Below are positions 17,401 to 24,632 of a stretch of 64,000 nt of DNA, in pieces (position 1 is the stretch's first letter; each line of letters opens with the position of its first letter). Source of the DNA: Caldifarciminota bacterium UBA6260 (GTDB taxonomy: Bacteria; Hydrothermota; 32-111); contig DJVI01000008.1 of assembly GCA_002441125.1 (NCBI GenBank), positions 1 through 64,000 on the forward strand. The letters run 5' to 3'. The notes beneath the pieces are model-generated. The model saw nothing but the letters and a program-made list of their open reading frames with translations. It made no database searches and was not told the DNA's origin. The translations under genes and the position numbers were made by a program.

Positions 17401-20400
17401 TCAAAAGTGATTCAACACTTGTAAGGATAGTTAACAAGGACAACAGTTCTGCAAAGGGATTATCTGGATTATTCTCTCTCTCCGATAAAATTATAAATAT
17501 AACTTCTCCAAAACTGAATGAGGAATATATCGTTGGAGAAAAGATGCTTATAACATTTGATTTCCTTGGTTCTTCCAACGATTCTGTAATAGTTTCCTAC
17601 TCTACTGATAGTGGAACAAGTTGGACACAGATAGACACAATTCCTTCTTCAACACAGTACCTTGAATGGACTATACCAAATGTGATAAGTTCAAACTGCT
17701 ACATAAAAGTAACTTGTTTAAGATTAACATCATCTTTCTCTGTAAGTGAAAAGTTTTCTATAATTCCACAAGTACTAACTGTAACATCACCATTATCCTC
17801 CTCAGAATGGATATCTGGAAGAAAATATTATATAACCTGGAATTATACAGGAAGTTTTTCAAATGTTGATCTTGAGTACTCCACTAACGGTGGTTCAACA
17901 TGGCAGAGTATTACAACAACAACAAACTCGAAATATTACCTCTGGACATTACCTAACATTTCATCATCAAACTCTTTGGTTAGAGTTAAGAACAGTTCGA
18001 ACAGTTCAGTTTTTGGCGTATCTCCAACATTCACAACTAAATATCCATCAATAAATGTTGTTTCTCCAAAAAGTGTTGACACTCTCATTTCCGGAAACTA
18101 TTACTATATAACTTGGTACTCGAATATGGGTTCAGGTGATAGTGTAGTTCTGTCCTATTCAAAAAATGGTGGAACAACATATACTATAATGGATACTGTA
18201 AGTGCTTCTCTTAAATATTTCAAATGGAGAGCACCTCAGGGTGGTTCAACAAATTGCATTGTAAAGGTAACAGGTTACGAATCACCTTCAATAGAAGGTT
18301 ATTCTCAAACTTTTGTTTTAAAAGATCAGACAATATATTTGACCTATCCTTTATCAAACGATACGATTTTGACTTTATCACCATTCTATCTTACATGGGA
18401 TTATATAGGAGGAATAGACACACTTGTTGGAGAGTACTCCTTAGATAATGGGGCAAACTGGACAACATTCTCATCATCCATAGTTGCTTCAAGTCAAAAT
18501 TATCTTTTCAATCCTTTCCCACTTTCAAATTCCTTACAGACACTTATAAAATTAACAAATAAATCCAACCTTTCTGTCAGTGGAACTTCACAGACTTTCA
18601 CAACAGTATATCCTTCCCTTGAGATAACTTCTTTCAAAGGTGCTTCATCTTTCGTAGTTGGAAGTAAAATCTTTATAACATGGAAGAACAATGGAACAAT
18701 TGATAAGGTTAACTTATACTATTCTATTGATAATGGAAAGAGTTATAACTCTATAGTTTCAAATTATGCTAACTCTGGTTACTATGAATGGACAGTTCCA
18801 AACTACATCTCTGATAGTTGTTTAGTGAAAGTATCTTACTCATCTTTTGAAAATATTAACGATATTTCTGAAAGGTTTAGTATAATTCCTCAAACGATTT
18901 CCATCCTTTCACCTATAATTAACGACTCTATGATGATAACTAAGACATATCCTATTACATGGTTTAACACTGGAACTGTTGATAATGTTATGTTAGAGTA
19001 TTCTCTTGATGGCGGAAGTTTATGGAGTACAATTACAGGTTCTACTACAAACAACAAATATTATGAATGGACTCTACCAACAACTTTGTCATCAACGAAT
19101 AACGCATTGATAAGGGTAAGTAACATTTCAAACCTGAATGTTTATGATAATTCAGATAATTTTAAGATTTCATCTCAGAAAATTGAGGTGACATATCCAA
19201 CATCGAATTCACAATTTTTCGTAAGTAGAAAGTATTTTATAACATGGAAAACAACAGGAACCATTTCAACTGTGAATCTCTACTATTCACTCGATAATGG
19301 AGCAAATTGGAACACTCTCGTTTCAAATCTAACGAATAGTGGTTACTATGAGTGGACAGTTCCAGATGTTAATTCCAATCTTGTTCTCATAAGAGTTACA
19401 AATTCAAACGATGAATCGATTTTTGATGATAGTGAAATTTTCTCAATTGTTCCGCAACTCATACTTGTAAACTCTCCTTTATCAACTGACAGATGGGTTG
19501 TTGGTAGAAAATATTTTATAACTTGGACTAACATTGGAACAATTTCAAAGGTAAGGATAGAATACTCCTACAATGATGGTATAGATTGGAATATAGTAAC
19601 AGATAACCTTTCTAATACTAACAACTATGAATGGACTATTCCAAACACTCCATCAGAAAACTGTTTTGTTAAAGTTTCAAATTACGATAATACGAATGTG
19701 AGTGGAAACAGTTCAAGATTTGCAATTCCTTTGCAAACTATAGAAGTTCTTTCTCCAAAAACAACAGATATGTACATTTCTGGAAACAAATACTATATAA
19801 CATGGAAAAATACTGGAACGATTTCTGCTGTCGATATACAGTATTCGAAAGACAATGGAGCGACATGGACATATGTTGCAACGAATGTAACCAACTCAGG
19901 TTACTATGAATGGAGTGTGCCAACAGAGAATTCAACTAACTGTCTTGTTAAAATATTAAACAGCAGTAACTCTAATGTTTTTGGTATATCGGAAAAGTTC
20001 ACGATTTTACCTCAAAACATAACAGTTACATCTTTAAGCAATTCTGATACTATGTTAGCTGGAAGAAAATATTACATAACATGGAGAAATACTGGTTCAT
20101 TTACAACCTGTGATATATTCTATTCAACAGATCTTGGTTCACAGTGGAGATCTATAGCATCTGGTGTTTCAAACACCGGTTACTACGAGTGGACTATTCC
20201 AGATATAGCTGTTTCAGATATGGCTTTGATAAAGATATCTAACTCATCACAATCAACCATATATGGAATTTCAGATACTTTTGTTATTTCAAAGCCAATA
20301 GTTAGGTTCACTTCTCCGGTTTTGGGTAACATATTTGAAACCACAAAAAAATATTATTTCACATGGACTACTCTTGGAACGATTTTACAGTATAACCTTG

Positions 20401-20891
20401 AGATATCTTACGATAAAGGTTTAAGTTGGACTCAGATAGCTGTTAACCAGAGTAATAATGGTAACTATGAATGGACTATTCCTTATGGTCTTTATTCTGA
20501 TAGTTGTATGTTGAAACTCACATCGAGTTCCAACAGCTCAATTTTCTACTACTCCGATCTATTCTCAATAGTTTCATATTCAAACTTAGATGAACTCACT
20601 GTTCTTAAAAATAGAACTATAAAGTACTTTAACGCAAAGATTAATGGAAATTTCGATGAGAATGTTCTTCTCTATGAGGTTCCTTCAGGTTGTAACACTA
20701 AGATAGAAATTTTTGATATTTCTGGAAGGAGTATAGGAAAAATCTATGATGGAAAAATAGATTTTGGAGTTCACAGATTTTTACTCAAAAATATGTTGAA
20801 AAATAAAGGAATCTACTTCATCAAAATTGTCTCTGATAAAGATGGGAAAGTTCTTTATGAAAAGAATATTAAATTGATGAATCTAAAATAA
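11496..20891 (+). CDS. Giant secreted Ig-like repeat protein with T9SS C-terminal sorting domain
   Basis: An unbroken 3131-residue reading frame. Residues 1-20 are a signal peptide. Residues 21-3025 are about 32 tandem repeats of about 94 residues, with a pattern like SPNGGE...G..YPI.W...G.FSNVKIEYS.DGG..W..I...T.NDGSY.WTVP...S..C.IKI.N. This resembles the Kre9/KNH-like (PF10342) beta-sandwich common in bacterial surface proteins. The last 106 residues end in a type IX sorting domain: KIEIFDISGRSIG, then GIYFIKIVSD, then a Lys-rich end. It should be exported through the inner membrane, moved out by T9SS and anchored by a PorU-type sortase; such a gene is at 42180. Adhesion or surface coating is a reasonable guess, not shown by sequence. 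Confidence 0.9.
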   Translation: MRKIFLLIFQIIFAFSIFSASYNLRTPNGNENYIVGNQMPIHWDVTGSATTSRLEYSIDGGTNWVLIYSSTQNDGDYLWTVPNNPSLTCKVRISNPSDPTDYDVSDTFFVISRPEIFIRKPVSNDILIIGENYPIHWDWTGVFSNVKIEYTTDGGTNWVVITSSTPNDGEYIWTVPNAPSNQCKIRITNTSDPNSFAVTQNSFSIANNSVKLISPNGGEQYITGKYYPIYWEWSGSFSTVKLEYSADSGNIWTSITTSTTNDGSYSWLIPSINPSSKCLLKITNTSNPAVYDISDYPFSILSTSLTLITPNGGETFVAGTKANISWDWEGSIANVKLEYSSDGGTNWNSIVTSTTNDGSYLWTVPNISTSNLLLRITNVNDVNCYDISNSTSTIVTAQIDVTFPNGSEQLVVGEKYPISWNWSGTFSNVKIEYSTNNGSSWSTVDASDPNDGSFVWTVPSTPSNQCIIKISDAANSSVYDISNSTFTIKKPEIKIIKMNGNDTLIASNKYPIVWQSEGTISNVNIEYSTNNGSTWNTIVTSTTNDGSYVWTVPSTPSSNYLLKITNSSDVTSYDISDATFIVLSPALNLLSPKGGETFKIGEKYPILWSSNSDFSSVNIDYSSDGGTSWNNIASSEANDGSYVWSIPSTLAPSSNYRIRVRNSSDNNSFDISDSNFTLSPVQIKIVSPDSGSSLISGEKVSINYTYDANFSNVKIEYSYDNQSNWNVITNSSTNNGTYIWTVPSLNSSNCFIKILNLSDTLNSYAISKKFSINKSVINVISPKVGDSLIVGNVYQIVWQNNGEIANVKIEYTTDGGSTWNVISNSTTNEGSYFWTVPSVMSSNVLIRISDVSDPTNFSTSGQFSIIPAIITLVSPNGGENITAGDYFPIEWNWTGSFSYVKLEYSTDGGSTWTKIINSDTTNDGSFIWSVPSTVTTTNALFRVSNNLDPTNTFDLSNSTFSIISPKVTLLYPNGGETLVGGEVYPIRWRSEGSFSNVMIEYTTDGVNWTVIDPSDPNDGVFNWTVPSIVSSNVKIRVTSTTDGNTVDISDNNFSIVSPSLTILSPKGGESFVSGDILPIHWKNNGSVSSVKIEYSSNNGSTWNSITSSTANNGYYRWTVPSLIVSDSVKIRVTSTSDSLTKGISSGFVSIKRPTFKVLTPNGFENLIVGEYTPIHWENDGQVSNVKLEYSTDGGTVWKNISTSETNDGNYIWKVPNDVSNICKIKVTNISDNLSYDLSDNNFSILKPTVSIFSPDSGAVLRVGNKYPIYWNWTGTVDSVIIELYYKVSGVVQNTFISTATLNTGSFVFTVPNYVSDSCWIKVTSTASDSVYSLSKVFSIVRPIYSIVQPKGGEYFYSGEKSEINWNWIGGPDSVSLFYSLDGGSNYSPISTIKNSGSYLWKIPHSAFSTYKVKVMSTKDNYAFDESDSNFTVNKPTINIDQPLNGDFCYYKSYFPIYTTNRGTLEDSVLIKLESSLKGEISLGKFDTKEYYMFFNTFCDTLDKFVIKIYDKNGTYLYDTSDTIIVLSQPTKDTILFPNQNDTMYVDETYYLIWNSFYDTTYRATVSYSTDGLNYIILADKIKNENFFLMTLPHTASSNNFSLKIDFYNGAGVFDTSLTVGNLIVKKTLLDFIYPDDTDTFYVGRKHNIIWRDVKGTAPYVQLYYNTDGITWKEIISQTPDTGSYLWTIPNEPTSNARIRLQEYGDTNTTVYSKSFVIKPQELFITSPIYNDTLLSGRSYYISWYNLGVVDTVNIYYSIDGGNNWSLITKQVNNYSYNWTVPNYSSNKALLKVEFSKNSNVFDISDTFTIIPQSIFVTYPDSSTVWYSGNKYYITWDYTGDFSNVKITYSLDNGKNWSVISNSTTNSQNYIWTVPQTSSDSVIIKVSNASDTTRFDLSQIFRIVPQEITLKYPTVTDSLISGKQYNITWVYKGLFDTSVVEYSTNNGLSWNTVGKTLTSNRYYLWTTPNIKSDSTLVRIVNKDNSSAKGLSGLFSLSDKIINITSPKLNEEYIVGEKMLITFDFLGSSNDSVIVSYSTDSGTSWTQIDTIPSSTQYLEWTIPNVISSNCYIKVTCLRLTSSFSVSEKFSIIPQVLTVTSPLSSSEWISGRKYYITWNYTGSFSNVDLEYSTNGGSTWQSITTTTNSKYYLWTLPNISSSNSLVRVKNSSNSSVFGVSPTFTTKYPSINVVSPKSVDTLISGNYYYITWYSNMGSGDSVVLSYSKNGGTTYTIMDTVSASLKYFKWRAPQGGSTNCIVKVTGYESPSIEGYSQTFVLKDQTIYLTYPLSNDTILTLSPFYLTWDYIGGIDTLVGEYSLDNGANWTTFSSSIVASSQNYLFNPFPLSNSLQTLIKLTNKSNLSVSGTSQTFTTVYPSLEITSFKGASSFVVGSKIFITWKNNGTIDKVNLYYSIDNGKSYNSIVSNYANSGYYEWTVPNYISDSCLVKVSYSSFENINDISERFSIIPQTISILSPIINDSMMITKTYPITWFNTGTVDNVMLEYSLDGGSLWSTITGSTTNNKYYEWTLPTTLSSTNNALIRVSNISNLNVYDNSDNFKISSQKIEVTYPTSNSQFFVSRKYFITWKTTGTISTVNLYYSLDNGANWNTLVSNLTNSGYYEWTVPDVNSNLVLIRVTNSNDESIFDDSEIFSIVPQLILVNSPLSTDRWVVGRKYFITWTNIGTISKVRIEYSYNDGIDWNIVTDNLSNTNNYEWTIPNTPSENCFVKVSNYDNTNVSGNSSRFAIPLQTIEVLSPKTTDMYISGNKYYITWKNTGTISAVDIQYSKDNGATWTYVATNVTNSGYYEWSVPTENSTNCLVKILNSSNSNVFGISEKFTILPQNITVTSLSNSDTMLAGRKYYITWRNTGSFTTCDIFYSTDLGSQWRSIASGVSNTGYYEWTIPDIAVSDMALIKISNSSQSTIYGISDTFVISKPIVRFTSPVLGNIFETTKKYYFTWTTLGTILQYNLEISYDKGLSWTQIAVNQSNNGNYEWTIPYGLYSDSCMLKLTSSSNSSIFYYSDLFSIVSYSNLDELTVLKNRTIKYFNAKINGNFDENVLLYEVPSGCNTKIEIFDISGRSIGKIYDGKIDFGVHRFLLKNMLKNKGIYFIKIVSDKDGKVLYEKNIKLMNLK
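11556..20570 (+). repeat. Array of about 32 tandem ~94-codon protein repeats
   Basis: Repeat boundaries fall at the short phrase F(S/T)I followed by a turn such as SPK, KPT or IPQ. Units 1-13 carry PNGGE and NDGSYxWTVP. Units 14-18 are divergent, and unit 16 has lost most motifs. Units 19-32 share GRKYYITW, SGYYEWTVP and an IPQ linker. Codons differ between units, so this is an old protein repeat and not a fresh DNA duplication. Confidence 0.88.
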
Positions 20892-20897
20892 GGTAAA

Positions 20898-21428
20898 ATG
20901 AAAAAGGAAGAACCTGTAATTTTTCTCGAAGGTGAAAAGGTCATCCTCTCTCCACTTGAAGAGGATGACCTTTATTCCATACAAAAAATTCTTAACTCTC
21001 CTGATGTCAGGAAAAATCTTGCAGAAAGATTTCCTAGAAACAGGTTGATGTTGAAGGATTTGATAACTTTAAACAAAGAAAAAAAGGGAGTTTTTTTAAA
21101 GATTGTTGAGAAGGAAAGTTTTAAAATAGCAGGGATAATAAGTTTATCAGATTTTAACTGGCCAAATAGAAGGGCAATGCTTTCTATATCTTTGGGTAAA
21201 GATTTTCAAAGAAAAGGTTATGGAACCGAATCAACAAAAATGCTTGTTGATTATGGATTCAAAAATCTTCAGTTACATAAAATATCTCTTGAAGTTTACG
21301 AATTCAACAAAGAAGCTATAAAGATGTATGAAAGGTTGGGATTCGTTAAGGAAGGTCATTATAGGAAACATTCTTTTAAAGATGGGAAATATGTTGACCT
21401 TATTTTTATGTCCCTTTTAAATGAATAA
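20898..21428 (+). CDS. GNAT-family N-acetyltransferase (RimJ/RimL-like)
   Basis: A 176-residue protein with the GNAT acetyl-CoA fold: LSPLEEDDL near residue 17, SISLGKDFQRKGYGTES near 95 with the Q/RxxGxG/A pyrophosphate loop (QRKGYG), and NKEAIKMYERLGFVKEGHYRK near 135-155. This pattern is typical of enzymes that acetylate protein N-termini (RimJ/RimL) or small amines and antibiotics. The substrate cannot be chosen from sequence. It begins 6 bases after the giant gene's stop with a weak AAGG, and overlaps the next gene by 8 bases, so it may be read through from upstream. Confidence 0.85.
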   Translation: MKKEEPVIFLEGEKVILSPLEEDDLYSIQKILNSPDVRKNLAERFPRNRLMLKDLITLNKEKKGVFLKIVEKESFKIAGIISLSDFNWPNRRAMLSISLGKDFQRKGYGTESTKMLVDYGFKNLQLHKISLEVYEFNKEAIKMYERLGFVKEGHYRKHSFKDGKYVDLIFMSLLNE

Positions 21429-21969
21429 TAAAAAGATATTTTTTTTCATAATTTTTGTTTTTTCCATATATATTTTTCCTGATATAAAAATTTTTTATCC
21501 AGGTGGTGAGAATAGCCCTAAACCTTTCGATAATACTTTTGTTTTCAACTCATCTTCAAAATGTTCTCTTGTGGTAAAGGATATAACACTTTTAAACCAT
21601 CTTGGGGAAGATCTTTTATTGGATCTAAAACCTTTTATAAAAATTGATGTTTCTGGGAAAAATTTTGTTGTTTTGGATACATTTTCCATTATACCTTATA
21701 GAAGAAATTTCTTATGGTATATTGAAAGTTATGAAAACGGAATAGTGGAAAGGAGTAACTTTCTTTTTTTTCATACTGGCAATATATATTTTCCCTCTTC
21801 TGAAAAAGATTTTTTTAACGAAAACGATTATCTCCATTTGATTTTTAAATTTTTTGAACTTGCAGGATACCACCCAACAGGTAGAGCTTGGGTTAACGGA
21901 GTTGAGGTTGATTTGAAAGAATTGAATATCAGTGGAATGAAAGAGATAAGATGGAAAAGAAAAAGATAA
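21421..21969 (+). CDS. Exported protein of unknown function
   Basis: A 182-residue protein with an N-terminal signal peptide (residues 4-19, Phe/Ile-rich) and a mature part without recognised domains. A stretch near residue 24 (FYPGGENSPKPFDNT) and alternating hydrophobic residues suggest a beta-rich, Ig-like fold. The C-terminus contains GRAWVNGVEVDLKEL and ends in a basic tail that overlaps the next gene by 19 bases. It is probably periplasmic and works with the FecR-like and barrel proteins encoded directly downstream. I do not recognise the family. Confidence 0.6.
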   Translation: MNNKKIFFFIIFVFSIYIFPDIKIFYPGGENSPKPFDNTFVFNSSSKCSLVVKDITLLNHLGEDLLLDLKPFIKIDVSGKNFVVLDTFSIIPYRRNFLWYIESYENGIVERSNFLFFHTGNIYFPSSEKDFFNENDYLHLIFKFFELAGYHPTGRAWVNGVEVDLKELNISGMKEIRWKRKR

Positions 21970-22586
21970 TATTTTTTTTACTTTTAATCTCAATTTTTTT
22001 GTTTCCAAAAGAAGTGGGAGTTGTAAAAAATTCAAAGGGAAATATTTTCCAAAATGAGGGAGAAGAGAAAGAACCACTTAAAAGGGGAGATATTGTTAAA
22101 GATAGTTTTAATGTAGAACTTGAAAAATTCTCTTTGTTGGAAATATCTTTGATAGATGGAAAAAGCGAACTGTCAGTTTTTGGTGAAAGTGAATTTTCTT
22201 TAAACATTTTCGATCTGACAGAAGATAACTTTTTCAGATTGAATATAAGTTATGGTAACTTTTTGATAAAAAGTGATCAAAATAATTTTCAGATAAAATT
22301 GTTTGATACTTTCATATTTTCTGATAGCTCTTCCTTTTTTATAAATATGAAAGATTCGATTGCTAAAATTTCAATAATTTACTGTAATAAATTTGATGTA
22401 GAGAATCAATTTGGAAAAGTAAGTGGATCAAAAAATGACCAGATTATACTTATAAAAGGTGAAAATCCTTACAAGGTTGAAAAAAAAGAACAATTAAAAG
22501 GTATAGAAAAAAACAAAGAGGGTATTGTAGAGATAGAGTTTGAAGATTATAAAAATGATACATTATATATCAATATCGAAAAATAG
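21951..22586 (+). CDS. Exported FecR-like domain protein
   Basis: This 211-residue protein has an N-terminal signal peptide (residues 6-18). The mature part has the rhythm of a FecR domain: a segment around KGNIFQNEGEEK, KRGDIVKDSFNVELEKFSLLEISLIDG, then a repeated beta-strand ladder (FRLNISYGNFLIKS) and SSSFFINMKDSIAKISI. FecR-type domains occur in signalling proteins of the periplasm and in many surface proteins of unknown role. No sigma factor or TonB receptor is nearby, so iron signalling is not supported. It overlaps both neighbours. The family call is tentative. Confidence 0.5.
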   Translation: MEKKKIIFFLLLISIFLFPKEVGVVKNSKGNIFQNEGEEKEPLKRGDIVKDSFNVELEKFSLLEISLIDGKSELSVFGESEFSLNIFDLTEDNFFRLNISYGNFLIKSDQNNFQIKLFDTFIFSDSSSFFINMKDSIAKISIIYCNKFDVENQFGKVSGSKNDQIILIKGENPYKVEKKEQLKGIEKNKEGIVEIEFEDYKNDTLYINIEK

Positions 22587-24585
22587 AAAAATTTTATCAA
22601 CTTTTCTTCTGTTGATTTTTAGTTTAAAGATTTTCTCTGCTTTTAAGGTGGATTATTCAAAAATAGATGAACTTTATGAGAATGAGAATCTGACGATTTT
22701 TTTTATTGTTAAAGATGACCCTTACAAAATTAAAGATGTTAACATAATTATTTCGGATTTTGAAAAAGATAAAAAATTTAGAATGGATTTCGATGCTAAA
22801 AAGGCTTTTGTTTCTTTACCATTCGACTCTTTGCCTGAAAAGGGTTTTTATTATTACTTTGAGATTATTACAAAGGATAACAGTTTTGAGTATATTCCTG
22901 AAAAAGTGGAAGAAAGGATAAAAAATATAGTTAAGTTTATAAAAGAGGAAAAAAAAGCAAAAAAAGATATAATTCTGCTTCTTCCGGAAAATGAAAAGAA
23001 TATACCTTTGGACAGGTTCGTTTTTTCTGTATATATACCTTCCGGAACAAAAAATGTAAAACTGGTTATGGATGGGGAAGACATAACGGCAAAATGTTTG
23101 ATTGGAGAAAAAATATTATCCTACGCACCTGAAAAATTTTTAAAACCATCAAGATACAGATTCGATATAATAAAAGATCAAAAACTTTTAAAAACCTACT
23201 ATTTAAATATTTCTAAAAAAGATTTTTTTGAGGATTTTTGCAACGGTTTTATCGATTATAATGGTAGATATGAAACCGGTTCAAATACAAATTTTTTTAA
23301 CTCTTACTCTATTTCTTTTTATGGGAATCTTAACAGATTCTTTTATAAATTTTCTATTTATAACAATATTTTTTCCAACAAGAATTTTTTGAATGATCAA
23401 AAATTATATTTGCATTTCAATTTTGCCAAGTTTGATTTAAACATTTTTGATCTATTTTTTTATGATGATTTTTCATATTATAAACTTCTACCTTTAAAAG
23501 GGATAAATTTTTCATTCAAAGATTCTTTAGGTTCTTTCTCAAACATATCAGGCAAAATTTCAGGAGAGAATATTCTTCTTTCAAGAACATTTTTTTATAA
23601 AAAAATCAGATTGTATGATTTTAAATTTGAAAATCTGCTATATAAAGATTCCGTTCTATGGGTCAATTTTAAATTGAAAAACGGTCTAAATATTTTTGAA
23701 AATAGGTTAAAATTTTCTTATACTTTATCTTCTCCTTTCTTTTCTAAAAAGATGGATAGTATAAACTTTTTTTATGATTTTAAAAATTATTCTAATAAAT
23801 TTGAAACCGACATAGATTTAAAAAAATATTATGCGAATTTTTATATTGTAAAAAAATCAGTATCCAAAACTCCATTTTTTTATGACAAATATGATAAAAT
23901 TTACCTGAAGAATATCTTTCTGATAAAAAATGATCTGATAATAACTGGGGATTTAACTTTAGAAAATAAAAATGAAAAAAATTATATTTTTAGATTTGAA
24001 GGAAGTAATATATTTGATAATATAAATCTCCTTTACAAAAAGAATGACCTTCCAAACATTTATTTTAGCATTTCTAACATTTTCTATCCAAAAGATAATT
24101 CAGGTAGTAAAAATTCTATATTTAAAGTATCGACTGGAACATCTTACAGAACTTTTGTGAATGATTTTGATTTTTATGGAAAATTTTTTATAGAACAAAC
24201 CAACTACAAATTTTCCCAATATGATAAAAAACTTTTAACAGGATACGATCTGTTGTTTTCTCTCCTGTATAAAAGTTTTATAAAAACTTCTTTAACTTTA
24301 AAATCTCTTATCGATGAAGGTGGAATAGAAAGGATAATTTTTGAAAAGTATGGCTTTGGTTTTGAATTATTAAATTTACCAAAAAATTTTACTACTGGAT
24401 TTCTAACACAATTTTTGCTTAAGCAGGATTTCTCTGGGTTCAAAAAAATGGATTTAATCTTAACACCGGAAATAAAATTTAGATTAAAAAATATTGATTT
24501 TAATTTTTATCCTTCTTTATTGTTTAACCTTTTAACAGCTGATGGCTATTCTGATATATCTTTTAATTGTTCAATCGATTTTTAA
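22555..24585 (+). CDS. Probable outer-membrane beta-barrel protein
   Basis: About 676 residues from the ATG at 22555; an in-frame TTG at 22540 gives five more. A signal sequence ends near FSAF (about residue 30). Residues 35-220 look like one or two Ig-like periplasmic domains, with a Lys/Glu-rich link. From about residue 230 the sequence is a long run of alternating hydrophobic/aromatic strands rich in Phe, Tyr, Asn and Lys, ending in Phe, the usual last residue of an outer-membrane barrel. No family signature was recognised. It overlaps the FecR-like gene by 32 bases and probably acts with it. Confidence 0.6.
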   Translation: MIHYISISKNRKILSTFLLLIFSLKIFSAFKVDYSKIDELYENENLTIFFIVKDDPYKIKDVNIIISDFEKDKKFRMDFDAKKAFVSLPFDSLPEKGFYYYFEIITKDNSFEYIPEKVEERIKNIVKFIKEEKKAKKDIILLLPENEKNIPLDRFVFSVYIPSGTKNVKLVMDGEDITAKCLIGEKILSYAPEKFLKPSRYRFDIIKDQKLLKTYYLNISKKDFFEDFCNGFIDYNGRYETGSNTNFFNSYSISFYGNLNRFFYKFSIYNNIFSNKNFLNDQKLYLHFNFAKFDLNIFDLFFYDDFSYYKLLPLKGINFSFKDSLGSFSNISGKISGENILLSRTFFYKKIRLYDFKFENLLYKDSVLWVNFKLKNGLNIFENRLKFSYTLSSPFFSKKMDSINFFYDFKNYSNKFETDIDLKKYYANFYIVKKSVSKTPFFYDKYDKIYLKNIFLIKNDLIITGDLTLENKNEKNYIFRFEGSNIFDNINLLYKKNDLPNIYFSISNIFYPKDNSGSKNSIFKVSTGTSYRTFVNDFDFYGKFFIEQTNYKFSQYDKKLLTGYDLLFSLLYKSFIKTSLTLKSLIDEGGIERIIFEKYGFGFELLNLPKNFTTGFLTQFLLKQDFSGFKKMDLILTPEIKFRLKNIDFNFYPSLLFNLLTADGYSDISFNCSIDF

Positions 24586-24592
24586 TGTTGTA

Positions 24593-24620
24593 TTGACTTA
24601 GATTAAAATTATGTTAAGAT
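24593..24620 (+). promoter_or_regulatory. Probable promoter of the chemoreceptor gene
   Basis: TTGACT (24593-24598), 16 bases, TAAGAT (24615-24620). The ATG is at 24633 with no Shine-Dalgarno sequence, so the leader would be only a few bases. Confidence 0.5.
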
Positions 24621-24632
24621 AAAATATAAAGT

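Noticed and set aside
11556..20570. Long tandem repeat that might be a CRISPR or satellite array
   Set aside because: The period is about 282 bases, the frame is unbroken, and units differ in sequence in a protein-like way. It is a coding repeat.
21951..22586. FecR-type iron signalling system
   Set aside because: No ECF sigma factor or TonB receptor lies nearby, and the domain match is weak.
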